DNA of 64,000 nucleotides from QHXW01 sp963752965. GTDB lineage: Bacteria; Acidobacteriota; Terriglobia; Bryobacterales; Bryobacteraceae. A program made the translations under genes and the position numbers. Below the pieces are notes generated by a model that saw nothing but the letters and a program-made list of their open reading frames with translations, made no database searches and was not told where the DNA came from. Location of the stretch: NCBI GenBank assembly GCA_963752965.1, contig CAVWAJ010000013.1, forward strand, positions 372,001-436,000, written 5' to 3'. Below, piece after piece: positions 22,827-32,129 of this stretch; within the stretch, counting starts at the first letter, position 1; each line of letters starts with the position of its first letter.

Positions 22827-25820
22827 ATGGACATATTTAGAAAGTTCGCCGCCAGTCTCATTTTTCTCACTCTGGTTTGGGCGGGCTGCGCTTGGGCGCA
22901 GACGACGACCGGCGGTGTGCAGGGCCAGGTGACGGATGAATCAGGTGCGGTGATTCCCGGAGCGGCAGTGAGAGTGACCAACAGCGCGGGCGTGGCGAGA
23001 ATCGCGACGGCCGGGGCCGATGGTTCGTTCCGGGTGGTCGGCCTCGCGCCGGGGCAATACACGGTTCGGGTTACGGCAGGCGGCATGGCGCCGTACGAAA
23101 ACATGGCCGTGCAAGTCGCGGTGGGGACTCCGGCCACCCTGAATGTTTCGCTGAGCATATCGATGGAGAAGCAGGAGGTCACCGTACAGGATCAGGCGGG
23201 GGCGCAAGTGAGCACGGAGCCGTCCAACAATGCGGGGCAGTTAACGCTGCAAGGCGCGGATCTGGATGCGCTGTCCGACGATCCAGACGATCTGCAGTCG
23301 GATTTGCAGGCACTGGCGGGTCCTTCGGCTGGTCCCAACGGCGGGCAGATCTATATCGATGGGTTCACCGACGGCCGGCTGCCGCCCAAGGAATCGATCC
23401 GCGAGATCCGTATCAATCAGAATCCCTTCTCCGCCGAGTTCGACCACCTGGGCTATGGGCGCATCGAAATTTTCACCAAGCCAGGATCAGACAAATTTCA
23501 CGGCACGGCCTTCTTCAACTACACCGACGACGTATTCGACGCGCGCAATCCGTTCGCCGAGAACAAAGCGCCGTTTGAGATGCGCACCTTCGGCGGCAAC
23601 GTCGGCGGGCCGCTCGGCAAGAAGGCGTCGTTCTTTCTGGACTTCGAGCGGCGCTTGATTGACGATAACGCGGTCATCGACGCTACGGTTTTGGGGCCGA
23701 CCCTGAATATCACGCCGTTTTCCCAAGCCGTGCAAACTCCCCAGGAACGCACCACGGTCAGCCCGCGGCTGGACTACCAGCTCAGCACGAACAACACGCT
23801 GACGGCGCGTTACACCTTCTTGCGCTCGGGCCAGGATGACTCCGGCATTGGCCAGTTTACCCTCCCGCAGCTTGGATATAAGTACGTGACGACGCAGCAG
23901 ACCGCGCAACTCACGGAGACCGCCGTCATCAACGGCCACATCATCAATGAAACGCGATTCCAGTTTATTCGCGCGGGCATGGATGAACTGGGCAATAGCT
24001 CGAACCCCACGATCAACGTGGCGCAGGCGTTTGTGGGCGGGGGCGAGCAGGTGGGCCATTCCTACGACATTACAAAGTCATACGAGTTGCAGAACTTCAC
24101 TTCGATTCCGCATGGATCACACGCGTTCAAGTTCGGTTTTCGGGTGCGGGCCTACGACATCTACGATGTTTCGCCGCAGAATTTTGGAGGGACATTCACG
24201 TTCACCGGCGGTCTCGCGCCCGTGTTGAATGCCGACAACCAGGCCATTGCCGGGCAGATGGAGCAGGTCAGCTCCATTCAACGCTATCAGCGCACGCTGA
24301 TGCTAGCGGGGTTGAACCTTTCGCCGGATCTCATTCGCCAGTTGGGCGGCGGGCCCAGCCAGTTTACGATCGCTACCGGGCAACCGGAAACGAGCGTGGT
24401 GCAAGCCGACGTCAGCTTATACGCGCAGGATGATTGGCGCATCAAACAGAACATCACGCTCAGTCTCGGGCTGCGTTATGAAAATCAAACCAACATTAAG
24501 AACTGGGATGATGTCGCGCCACGCCTGGGTATAGCTTGGGCACCCGGCGCCAAAGCGAACAAGCCGGGCAAGACGGTAATCCGTGGCGGCTTCGGCATTT
24601 TCTACGACCGGTTCCTCCAGACTTCGGTTCTGCAAGCCGAGCGGTTCAACGGAATCACCCAACAGCAGTACATCGTGGACAATCCCAACTTTGCGTGTGA
24701 CACATGCACTGCCAGCTATAATCCACTGATTCCGCCGCTCAGCCAGCTCGGCGCCAATGCCACCACGCAAGCGGTTTACACCATGGATCCCACGTTGCAC
24801 GCGCCGTACACCATGCAGACGGCCATCGGTGTGGAGCGCCAGCTTCCCAAGAACACCACGATGGCGGTCACCTACACCAGCTCCCGGGCACGGCATCTGC
24901 TGCTAATGAGAGACATCAACGCGCCGGTTCGGGACTACAACCCGGCTGTTCCGGGTAGCGGTGTCCGGCCGTATGGCGATGTGGGAGACATCTATCAATT
25001 CGAGTCGGTTGGCGTGCTGAACCAGAACCAGGTGATCGTCAATCTGACCAGCCGGATGAACCGCAGCTTCACGCTGTTCACCTTTTACATGCTGAATTTC
25101 GCCAAGAGCGACACGGACGGCGTTTCGACCTACGCCGCCAATCCATACGATCTGGCCCTGGACTATGGGCGCGCGGCCATCGATGTGCGGAACCGCTTTG
25201 TGCTGGGGGGCTCCTTCGTGACCAAGTTAAACATCCGCTTAAGCCCATTCATCATGGCGCACTCCGGCTCGCCGTTCAACATTACAACCGGGGCCGATGA
25301 TATCGGCGACGGCCTGTTCAATGCCCGGCCGGCATTCGCTACCGGCCCCGGCCCCGGTGTGGTGTCCAATTCCTATGGGAATTTCATCTTGAATCCGGCG
25401 CCGGGCGAGACCATCATCCCGCGCAATTACGGCAACGGTCCGTCGTATTTGACGGTGAATCTGCGGCTCAGCCGGACCTTTGGATTCGGTCCGCATCGCG
25501 AAGCTTCGGCTAACAACAATTCCGGAGGCGGCGGTGGTGGGCGGGGACCAGGCGGTGGTGGGCCCGGCGGCGGAGGTGGTATGCGGATGGGCGGTGGCGG
25601 GGGCCGCGGCATGCTTGGCGACGCCACTACCGATCAGCGCTTCAACCTGGTGCTATCGATTTCCGCGCGCAATCTGCTCAACTCGACCAATGATGGGCCT
25701 TATACTGGGAATCTGACGTCGCCCATTTTCGGCCAAGCCAACCAACTGGCCGGCGGCTTTGGCCCGGCGTCGGCAGCCGGGAACCGGCGCCTGGAATTGC
25801 AAGTGCGGTTTATGTTCTGA
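22827..25820 (+). CDS. TonB-dependent receptor with carboxypeptidase-regulatory N-terminal domain (Oar-like)
   Basis: A 997-residue outer-membrane beta-barrel with a signal peptide (about 1-25). The CarboxypepD_reg Ig-like domain spans about 28-110 (GGVQGQVTDESGAVIPGAAV). The plug is at about 125-230 (LDALSDDPDDL, IYIDGFTDGRLPPKESIREIRI). The barrel continues to a C-terminal aromatic residue (RFMF). This is the expanded Acidobacteria/Bacteroidetes-type receptor that imports complex ligands, often glycans. A stretch of about 35 residues that is almost pure Gly/Arg/Met/Pro (about 900-935) interrupts the last barrel strands. The 3' end overlaps the convergent TrmB gene by 11 bases. Confidence 0.9.
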   Translation: MDIFRKFAASLIFLTLVWAGCAWAQTTTGGVQGQVTDESGAVIPGAAVRVTNSAGVARIATAGADGSFRVVGLAPGQYTVRVTAGGMAPYENMAVQVAVGTPATLNVSLSISMEKQEVTVQDQAGAQVSTEPSNNAGQLTLQGADLDALSDDPDDLQSDLQALAGPSAGPNGGQIYIDGFTDGRLPPKESIREIRINQNPFSAEFDHLGYGRIEIFTKPGSDKFHGTAFFNYTDDVFDARNPFAENKAPFEMRTFGGNVGGPLGKKASFFLDFERRLIDDNAVIDATVLGPTLNITPFSQAVQTPQERTTVSPRLDYQLSTNNTLTARYTFLRSGQDDSGIGQFTLPQLGYKYVTTQQTAQLTETAVINGHIINETRFQFIRAGMDELGNSSNPTINVAQAFVGGGEQVGHSYDITKSYELQNFTSIPHGSHAFKFGFRVRAYDIYDVSPQNFGGTFTFTGGLAPVLNADNQAIAGQMEQVSSIQRYQRTLMLAGLNLSPDLIRQLGGGPSQFTIATGQPETSVVQADVSLYAQDDWRIKQNITLSLGLRYENQTNIKNWDDVAPRLGIAWAPGAKANKPGKTVIRGGFGIFYDRFLQTSVLQAERFNGITQQQYIVDNPNFACDTCTASYNPLIPPLSQLGANATTQAVYTMDPTLHAPYTMQTAIGVERQLPKNTTMAVTYTSSRARHLLLMRDINAPVRDYNPAVPGSGVRPYGDVGDIYQFESVGVLNQNQVIVNLTSRMNRSFTLFTFYMLNFAKSDTDGVSTYAANPYDLALDYGRAAIDVRNRFVLGGSFVTKLNIRLSPFIMAHSGSPFNITTGADDIGDGLFNARPAFATGPGPGVVSNSYGNFILNPAPGETIIPRNYGNGPSYLTVNLRLSRTFGFGPHREASANNNSGGGGGGRGPGGGGPGGGGGMRMGGGGGRGMLGDATTDQRFNLVLSISARNLLNSTNDGPYTGNLTSPIFGQANQLAGGFGPASAAGNRRLELQVRFMF
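25525..25615 (+). repeat. Gly-codon low-complexity tract in the TonB receptor
   Basis: About 90 bases of GGN codons encode a run of glycines broken by Arg, Pro and Met. It has many GGG/GGCGG clusters on the coding strand, so it could form G-quadruplex structure. The encoded loop sits between two barrel strands close to the C-terminus. Confidence 0.6.
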
Positions 25821-26655
25821 GGTCCGGGCCGGCCCCTACCATCTCTTTGCCGCGGCCCCAATATTCTTCGAACAGGCCCTTCATGGCTGCGCCCATGCCT
25901 TCGTGATCGAACACAAGCGACGTCCAGCTCGGCCGTGTGATGACCGGATCGAGCAGCGCGATCAGCCCGCGCCGGCTGTCAAACAGCGCCAGTTTCATTG
26001 GTAGCGACGAGGCCTCACGCACTTCGACTCCAGCCGTCGAATATTCCTCTAGCCGCTGCCGGTGCCCGTCATCGAGCGACGCCGACTCGATCAGCAGCCG
26101 GCAAGCCACGCCACCCTCGCGCACCTGCCGGACCAGCTTTTCGTCCAGCGGATCGACCGCGTAGGGCGGCCGCGAGAACTCCAGATACTCGCTCTGCACT
26201 TCCAACAGCATCTTGCGGTACTCGGCCGCCGTTTGCGCCGGCTCGGTCACAATGCGCAGATAATCCAGCGTGCCGCGGCCACCCTGGCCTTCCGAATAGA
26301 GCGCCTTCAAATCATCCATCAGGCCGGATGCCACGCGGCTTTGGTCGGTGAGCTCGTGCTCCATCAACTGGCGGCGCCGCGACAGGTAGCTGGGGATGGC
26401 CAGGTTGGGCTCGACCGCGGAGAAGAGCTTGGTTTTTTCTTGCACCACCTGCGCGAAGCCTTTTTCCACAAGGCTGTCGAGGACCTCGTAGATCTTCTGA
26501 CGGGGAACATGGGACCGCGCCGCCAGCTCCAGGGCCTTGAAGCGCGGATGCCCCAGCAGGACCAGATAAGATCTGGATTCGTATGCGTTTAGCCCGAGTT
26601 GCTGCAAGCGGCGCCAGAACCGTTGAAACTCAACCTCCACAAAAGCATCAGCCAT
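25810..26655 (-). CDS. TrmB-family transcriptional regulator
   Basis: A 281-residue protein with an N-terminal winged helix at about 15-85 (LGLNAYESRSYLVLLGHP, VPRQKIYEVLDSLVEKGF), the TrmB signature. A helical segment and a PLD-like effector domain follow (about 135-265; EVQSEYLEFSRPPY, CRLLIESASL). TrmB regulators respond to sugars in archaea; bacterial ones are less well understood. It converges on the TonB receptor gene and overlaps it by 11 bases, and its upstream region leads to the NarL-type regulator. A link to receptor expression is possible but not shown. Confidence 0.82.
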   Translation of the reverse strand: MADAFVEVEFQRFWRRLQQLGLNAYESRSYLVLLGHPRFKALELAARSHVPRQKIYEVLDSLVEKGFAQVVQEKTKLFSAVEPNLAIPSYLSRRRQLMEHELTDQSRVASGLMDDLKALYSEGQGGRGTLDYLRIVTEPAQTAAEYRKMLLEVQSEYLEFSRPPYAVDPLDEKLVRQVREGGVACRLLIESASLDDGHRQRLEEYSTAGVEVREASSLPMKLALFDSRRGLIALLDPVITRPSWTSLVFDHEGMGAAMKGLFEEYWGRGKEMVGAGPDLRT

Positions 26656-26822
26656 TGGAATCCTTAAACAATAGCAACAACACGGAGAAATTCAAAAACA
26701 TTGTAAACAGAGGATAACGGCGGGCGCTCGGGCTGCCGAAGGGCCCCATGCGGTTAGGTAGTACGCGAAATACAACCATCGATATCAGGTGAAAACCTTC
26801 CCGGTTCTAGGGGTTACGAGCA

Positions 26823-26851
26823 TTGACTTAGTACTGGGTGGACTCTACAAT
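26823..26851 (+). promoter_or_regulatory. Sigma-70-type promoter of the NarL-family regulator
   Basis: TTGACT (26823-26828) and TACAAT (26846-26851) are separated by exactly 17 bases, an almost consensus housekeeping promoter. The predicted start (about 26,858) is some 14 bases before ATG 26872. This rules out the in-frame TTG at 26851, which lies inside the -10 box. Confidence 0.75.
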
Positions 26852-26871
26852 TGAGCCAGTGTACGAACGTG

Positions 26872-27594
26872 ATGAGCGCCACACTCACCCCACGCGAGGA
26901 TTGCGCCGCGGACGAAACGAACTCTTCTAAGCCAATCCGAATTCTGCTGGCGGACGATCATCCGATCTTTCGGGATGGCCTGAAGCAGTTGCTGGGGCTG
27001 GAGAAGGATTTCGAAGTCGTCGGCGAAACGGGTCACGGAGACGACGTGATTCCGGCAGTGGAAAAGTACTGTCCCGACATCCTGCTTCTCGATCTGAAGA
27101 TGCCCGGCACGCACGGGTTGGCGGTCTTACAGAAAATGCAGGCCGCCGGGTCGCAAACAAAGGTCATTGTGCTGACCGCCTCCGAAGACAAGAATGAGTT
27201 TGTCCAGGCCATGAAGTTGGGCACCTCGGGCATTGTGCTGAAACAGTCGGCTACGGAGCTGCTGTTCAAGAGCATTCGCAAAGTCCATCAGGGCGAGATC
27301 TGGCTGGACTCGCACACCACGGCGGCGGTAATCCGCCAGTTCGCGTCGGGTGACGAAGTGTCCTTGGGAGCCACCAATGGCCGCTCCCGAGATCGCCTGC
27401 CTTTGAGCCAGCGGGAACGCGAGATCGTGACGCTGGTGGCGCAGGGCTTCAAGAACAAGGAAATGGCGGAGAAGATGTTCATCAGCGAGCAGACGGTGAA
27501 GAACCATCTGCACAACATCTTCGACAAGCTGGGAGTTTCCGACCGTCTGGAACTGGCCCTCTACGCTATTCACCGGAAATTGCACCTTTCGTAA
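26872..27594 (+). CDS. NarL/FixJ-type response regulator
   Basis: A 240-residue two-domain regulator. The receiver has the acidic pair ADDH at 28-30 and the phospho-acceptor D74 (ILLLDLKMPG), with Thr and Lys in VLTAS and LKQS. The C-terminal LuxR helix-turn-helix is at about 175-235 (LSQREREIVTLVAQGFKNKEMAEKM). The start is fixed by the promoter at 26823-26851. No sensor kinase is adjacent, so it is an orphan regulator in this window. Confidence 0.92.
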   Translation: MSATLTPREDCAADETNSSKPIRILLADDHPIFRDGLKQLLGLEKDFEVVGETGHGDDVIPAVEKYCPDILLLDLKMPGTHGLAVLQKMQAAGSQTKVIVLTASEDKNEFVQAMKLGTSGIVLKQSATELLFKSIRKVHQGEIWLDSHTTAAVIRQFASGDEVSLGATNGRSRDRLPLSQREREIVTLVAQGFKNKEMAEKMFISEQTVKNHLHNIFDKLGVSDRLELALYAIHRKLHLS

Positions 27595-27665
27595 GAAATC
27601 CGACAAACTTTCGCGCGCCGGCGCAATGCATGCCTTAAACTGGACAACGGCTCAGCCGCACGTCC

Positions 27666-28481
27666 ATGGCACGCGAAGAAGACTCCCGCGATCCCCGCGT
27701 CTACCTCGCCGCCGAGCGCACGTTCCTGGCTTGGATCCGCACCGGTCTCGCGCTCATGGGGTTCGGGTTCGTGGTGGCGCGATTCGGACTTTTTCTGCGG
27801 GAGCTCGCGGTAGCAGGTGGCTCGCCTGTTGCGGGCTCGGGCTTCTCGCTGCCTCTGGGTACCGCGCTTGTGCTGTTCGGCGTGGTGGTGAACATCTTCG
27901 CCGCGGTCGAGCACGTCCGCTTCGTCCGGACAACCAATCAAGGCGGGCAGGCGGTGGGTCGTCCGTCGAAGCTGGCGCTGGTCGTTGCACTTGTACTGGC
28001 CGCGGCCGGCCTCGCGATGGCCGCTTACCTGGCGAGTGGGCGGACTGCGAACGCGGGTCTGACCACAATCAAAAAAGGGGAACTCGTTGCCATGAAATCA
28101 GGCGATGGAATTGTCAGCAAACCAAGCAAATATTCTGTTCCGGAGACGCTGGACCGGCTGGAGGCGGTGCTGCGCGGGAAGGGAATTACCATCTTCGCGC
28201 GGGTGGATCACAGCGGTGAGGCCGAGAAGGTGGGTCTGAAAATGCCGCCCACACAACTGCTGATTTTCGGGAACCCGAAGGGGGGAACTCCCGCGATGCT
28301 GGCGGCGCCCACGTCGGCCATCGACCTGCCGCTGAAAGCGCTGGCGTGGCAGGACGGCGACGGCAAAGTGTGGCTCAGCTACAACGATGTGGAGTATCTC
28401 AAACGGCGTTTCGGGCTGACCGATGATGCGGTGAAGGGCATTGCCGGCGCCGGCGCTTTGATCGAGCAGGCCGCGAATTGA
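27666..28481 (+). CDS. DUF202-DUF302 fusion membrane protein
   Basis: A 271-residue protein. Residues 1-125 are a YidH/DUF202 unit (DPRVYLAAERTFLAWIRTGLALM) with three transmembrane helices. After a short linker, residues about 145-270 are a DUF302 domain (SVPETLDRLEAVLRGKGITIFARVDH, PTQLLIFGNPKGGTPAM), a beta/alpha dimeric fold often found beside copper or sulfur-metabolism genes. These domains are usually separate genes; here one chain carries both, which puts DUF302 on the periplasmic or cytoplasmic side of an anchored protein. There is no operon partner. Confidence 0.85.
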   Translation: MAREEDSRDPRVYLAAERTFLAWIRTGLALMGFGFVVARFGLFLRELAVAGGSPVAGSGFSLPLGTALVLFGVVVNIFAAVEHVRFVRTTNQGGQAVGRPSKLALVVALVLAAAGLAMAAYLASGRTANAGLTTIKKGELVAMKSGDGIVSKPSKYSVPETLDRLEAVLRGKGITIFARVDHSGEAEKVGLKMPPTQLLIFGNPKGGTPAMLAAPTSAIDLPLKALAWQDGDGKVWLSYNDVEYLKRRFGLTDDAVKGIAGAGALIEQAAN

Positions 28482-28501
28482 TCAGTGGCACCCGCCGAAG
28501 C

Positions 28502-29929
28502 CTACGCGCTCGCTCCGCCTTCCTTCGATCCGTACTCTTTCAGTTTGTTGTGCAGCGTCTTCAGGCTGATTCCCAGTATTTCGGCGGCGCGGGTCTTGTT
28601 GTTCTTGGTGTGTTCCAGAGTGCGCAGGATTAGGCCCTTCTCGGCCTCTTCCACAGTCGTTCCGACGGAGAAGCGGACCTGATCGTTGTCCGGGGCGGGT
28701 ATATCTGTTGCGACCGCTGAAGCAATGGAAGCCGCCGTGCGAGCCTGAAACGGGGCCGGCAGGTGCTTCATCTCGATCGTACCCTCACCAGCCAGAATCA
28801 CGGCGCGCTCGAGCACGTTCCGCAACTCGCGCACGTTCCCCGGCCAATTATGCCGCAGTAGGGCCTCGTGCACTCCGGCGGAAATGTCGCTCACCCTGCA
28901 ACTGTGCTTGCGGTTCAGCTCATCGATCAGGAACTCGGAAATCGGGACCATATCTTCCTTACGCTCGCGCAGCGGCGGGAGGTGGATATGGAACACATTC
29001 AGGCGGTAGTAGAGATCCTCGCGCAGGTAGCCGCCGCGCACGGCTTCTTCGGGGATCTTGTTGGTTGCCGCCACCACGCGCACGTCGACTTCGAATTCCG
29101 ATTTGCCGCCCAAGCGCCGGACTTTGGAATCTTCCAGAATGCGCAGCAGCTTGGCCTGTGTGAGCGCAGGCATCTCGCCGATCTCATCGAGCAGCAGCGT
29201 GCCGCCCTGCGCCAGCTCGAAGCATCCCGCGCGCCGTTCCGAAGCGCCCGTAAACGCGCCCTTTTCGTGGCCGAACAGCTCGCTCTCGATCAGTGTTTCC
29301 GGCAGCGCAGCGCAGTTGATGGCGAAGAAGGGACCCTGGCGGCGCGGGCTCAGCGCGTGCAGCGTCCGCGCGACTAATTCCTTTCCTGTTCCACTTTCTC
29401 CGGAAATGAGCACGCAGGCGTTGGTCGGGCCGGCTTGCTGCAACAGCACGAAAATCTCCTGCATGCGCGGCGCCTTGCCCACCATCTCGCCCAGCGCGCC
29501 CTTGTAAAGCAGTTGCCGCTCGAGCGCCCGGTTGGTGGTGCGCAGGCTGTTGTGTGCCGCGGCGCGCCGCAGAAGCACCTGTAGCACATTCGACTGCACC
29601 GGCTTCTCCAGAAACCAGAACGCACCGAGCTCGTGCACCGTGCGCACGCCGGTCTCGATGTTGCCGAAAGCGGTCAGCACGATAGCCGGCGGCGCATCTC
29701 CGGCCTCGTGCAACTTTTCGAGAAATTGATAGCCGTCCATGCCGGGCATGTGCAAGTCGGTCACAATGACGTCAGGAGAAAAACTGGCGACCTTCTCCAG
29801 AGCCTCCGCGCCCTCGGAAGCGGTATCCGCCGCCATGCCCCACGCGTTCACCATGCCGGCCAGCCCGGTCCGCTGGCTGACCTCGTCATCGACAATCAGG
29901 ACTCGTATGAGCTTGTCCACTGGCTTCAT
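28502..29929 (-). CDS. NtrC-family sigma-54-dependent response regulator
   Basis: A 475-residue protein with a receiver domain (phospho-acceptor D58, VIVTDLHMPG), a central AAA+ domain and a Fis-type helix-turn-helix (about 430-470). The AAA+ domain has the Walker A motif GESGTGKE at 177-184, GAFTGA at 224-229 for sigma-54 contact, and GTLLLDEIGEM as Walker B. It starts at ATG 29929 with GGAGG five bases upstream; longer readings lack a site. It activates RpoN-dependent promoters after phosphorylation. No cognate kinase is adjacent; the divergent gene at 30040 may be a target. Confidence 0.93.
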   Translation of the reverse strand: MKPVDKLIRVLIVDDEVSQRTGLAGMVNAWGMAADTASEGAEALEKVASFSPDVIVTDLHMPGMDGYQFLEKLHEAGDAPPAIVLTAFGNIETGVRTVHELGAFWFLEKPVQSNVLQVLLRRAAAHNSLRTTNRALERQLLYKGALGEMVGKAPRMQEIFVLLQQAGPTNACVLISGESGTGKELVARTLHALSPRRQGPFFAINCAALPETLIESELFGHEKGAFTGASERRAGCFELAQGGTLLLDEIGEMPALTQAKLLRILEDSKVRRLGGKSEFEVDVRVVAATNKIPEEAVRGGYLREDLYYRLNVFHIHLPPLRERKEDMVPISEFLIDELNRKHSCRVSDISAGVHEALLRHNWPGNVRELRNVLERAVILAGEGTIEMKHLPAPFQARTAASIASAVATDIPAPDNDQVRFSVGTTVEEAEKGLILRTLEHTKNNKTRAAEILGISLKTLHNKLKEYGSKEGGASA

Positions 29930-30039
29930 TGTATCCTCCATCCGCCCAAAAGCGGCGCGCCGCGAACGGCGGTGAGTCATAATGGAAATAGATCGGCTGG
30001 TAACCGCGTCGTGCCTGGCCGCGTGTTGCAAGCAGCCTT

Positions 30040-31590
30040 ATGATTGAAGCTCTCATTCGTCGCGCGCGCCGCCGTTACATCGGGAACCAGCTTCTGGCGC
30101 AAGGCGCCTATGCGGTAAGCGCCGGCATGGCAGGGGTGATTCTGCTGCTGATTGCCGGCACGCAGATTCTGGACTGGCCGTTCCTGGTGGTGATCACGGC
30201 GGGCACGCTGGCGCTCGGCGCCTACCGCACTCTGCGCCGCGTTCCTTCTTCCTACGAAATCGCGCAGCTTATAGACCGGCGCCTTTCCCTGGCGGATGTG
30301 CTCTCAACGGCGCTGTTCTTCTCAACCGCGGCGAAGGGATCGGAATCGATGCGCGCCGGCCAGCGCACGCAGGCCGAGCGGGCGGCCGGGCAGGTCGATC
30401 TTGCGCGTGCCGTGCCGTTTGCCATGCCGAGGGCGGTTTACGCCCTGGCAGCGCTGGGCCTGGTTGCATCCGGCCTGTTTGCCCTGCGCTATGGCTTCAC
30501 CCCCGCGCTCGACTTCCGCACGTCGTTAGCTCGCATTGTGATGGACAATTTCAGCGGCCCCGTTCAACAAGAGGCCGCGGTGCATAAGGGCTCGCGCGCG
30601 CTCCGCCCCGACGCTCCCCAACCCATCGGGCTCACGATTCCGGAAGGCGACCAAAATAGTGCGCGGCCGCTCGATCCCGCGCCGGATTCGGCTCTCGATA
30701 CCGTGGGCGTGCCGGACGCGGTGAACGATCCGCTGCATCCGAACCAGAGTCAGGCCAAAGTCAGGTCCGAGTCATCGAGCTCGGAGAAGGCAGAAGGTGA
30801 ACAGGGCGATTCGGAAACCTCCGAGGGCGCCGACTCCAGTTCGGCCGAAAGCCAGCCCGACGGCCTGAACAGCGGGGCGAACGGCAAGCAGAGCGATACC
30901 CCCCATACCGGCAATCCCGAAAACTCCAATCCCGACGCCAATTCCAGCCTGATGGCCAAGCTGCGCGACGCCATGTCCAATCTGCTTTCGAAGATGCACC
31001 AGCAGAGCGGGGGCGGATCGCAGCGCCAGTCGAACACCGGCCAGAATCCGCAGAAGCCTGGCGCTCAGCGTGCGGGGCAGCGGCAGAATGGAGCCGCTGG
31101 AGAAGGGCAGCAGCAGAACGGCGGGCAGGAATCCGCGGATGTTGAGGGCCAACAGGCGAGTGCCGAGGGCAAGAACGGCCAGAACCCGCAGGCCCAGGGG
31201 GCCGGCCACAGCAACGACCAAAAGGGCGCCAACCAGCCGGGCAGCGGCATCGGCCGGCAGGACGGAAACAAGGACACCAAGCTCGCGGCGCAGGCCGCCG
31301 CCATGGGCAAGATCAGCGAGATTATCGGAAAGCGTTCCGCCAACGTGACAGGTGAGATCACGGTGGAAGTGCCATCGAGCCAGCAGCGCCTGCAAACTCC
31401 CTACTCGCAGTCGAACGCGACCCACGCCGATACGGGCGGCGAAATCAGCCGCGACGAAGTGCCGGAGATTCTCCAGCAATACGTGCAGCAGTATTTCGAG
31501 CAGGTACGTAAGCAGCCCAGCCACAAGCCCGAACCCGCGGTACGCAGCAAGGCGCAAGCGCCAGCCCCAAAAACGCCGCCTTCGATGTAA
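30040..31590 (+). CDS. Membrane-anchored protein with long Gln/Asn/Gly/Ser-rich tail
   Basis: A 516-residue protein of unknown function. Two transmembrane helices near the N-terminus (about 24-62) are followed by SYEIAQLIDRRLSLADVLSTALFF, reminiscent of DUF4175-type proteins, and another helix at about 130-148. From about 195 to 440 the chain is hydrophilic and low-complexity (Gln, Asn, Gly, Ser, Glu). It ends with an ordered-looking region containing EILQQYVQQYFEQVRK. It diverges from the sigma-54 regulator with about 110 bases between. DUF4175-like proteins often accompany MoxR/VWA systems, but none is present here. Confidence 0.55.
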   Translation: MIEALIRRARRRYIGNQLLAQGAYAVSAGMAGVILLLIAGTQILDWPFLVVITAGTLALGAYRTLRRVPSSYEIAQLIDRRLSLADVLSTALFFSTAAKGSESMRAGQRTQAERAAGQVDLARAVPFAMPRAVYALAALGLVASGLFALRYGFTPALDFRTSLARIVMDNFSGPVQQEAAVHKGSRALRPDAPQPIGLTIPEGDQNSARPLDPAPDSALDTVGVPDAVNDPLHPNQSQAKVRSESSSSEKAEGEQGDSETSEGADSSSAESQPDGLNSGANGKQSDTPHTGNPENSNPDANSSLMAKLRDAMSNLLSKMHQQSGGGSQRQSNTGQNPQKPGAQRAGQRQNGAAGEGQQQNGGQESADVEGQQASAEGKNGQNPQAQGAGHSNDQKGANQPGSGIGRQDGNKDTKLAAQAAAMGKISEIIGKRSANVTGEITVEVPSSQQRLQTPYSQSNATHADTGGEISRDEVPEILQQYVQQYFEQVRKQPSHKPEPAVRSKAQAPAPKTPPSM

Positions 31591-32064
31591 TTACGGTTCC
31601 CGAATCCAGATCTGCGAACGGCCCAGGATCGGCGTGAGCACGTATCCGCGCACCAGGAGCTTCTTGCCCTGCTCGACCAGCCGGAGCTTGCAGCGATACA
31701 CCGTGCCTGTGTCCACGTCCAGGATGTCCCCCCCGGCGTACTCGTCTCCCTGCTTTTTCAGCGAGCGTAGAACCACAAGTCCGATGATCGGCTTGCCCTT
31801 GCGGTCATCCGTGCACAGATCGCAATGCTCCTTGGCATCCGCTGCTTTCAGCGTGGCTTCGATCTTTCCAAAGAATGCCCCGTTCTGTTCGTAAATGCGT
31901 ACAGTCCCGCGGGGCTGGCCCGTCCGGTCGTCCACCGCCGTCCAGCGGCCAGCCGGCGAGGGCTCCGTTGCCGGCACCGCTCCCAAGGCTGTGAACAGCA
32001 ACATCGTGAGCGCCGCGAACCCGCTCCGCCCGCCCGCCGCCGTTTTTTTTCCAAAGCCAGGCAA
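31591..32064 (-). CDS. DUF2147-family exported protein
   Basis: A 157-residue protein with a signal peptide (FAALTMLLFTALGAVPA). The body is GRWTAVDDRTGQPRGTVRIYEQNGAFFGKI in two segments, then LRSLKKQGDEYAGGDILDVDTGTVYRCKLRL. This is the DUF2147 beta-barrel pattern in which a product is predicted to modify the envelope or lipids. The start is a TTG at 32064; ATG 32004 would drop the basic residues in front of the hydrophobic core, so TTG is favoured. It converges with the 30040 gene (adjacent stops). Confidence 0.75.
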   Translation of the reverse strand: MPGFGKKTAAGGRSGFAALTMLLFTALGAVPATEPSPAGRWTAVDDRTGQPRGTVRIYEQNGAFFGKIEATLKAADAKEHCDLCTDDRKGKPIIGLVVLRSLKKQGDEYAGGDILDVDTGTVYRCKLRLVEQGKKLLVRGYVLTPILGRSQIWIREP

Positions 32065-32129
32065 ACCTTCAGTGTAACGAATGTGTAAAATGTAACGTAC
32101 GGTTTCCGAGTTAGGGCTCTATTTTTTGA

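Noticed and set aside
25525..25615. Possible G-quadruplex as a regulatory element
   Set aside because: The G-rich tract lies inside a coding region and is explained by Gly codons; no evidence of regulation.
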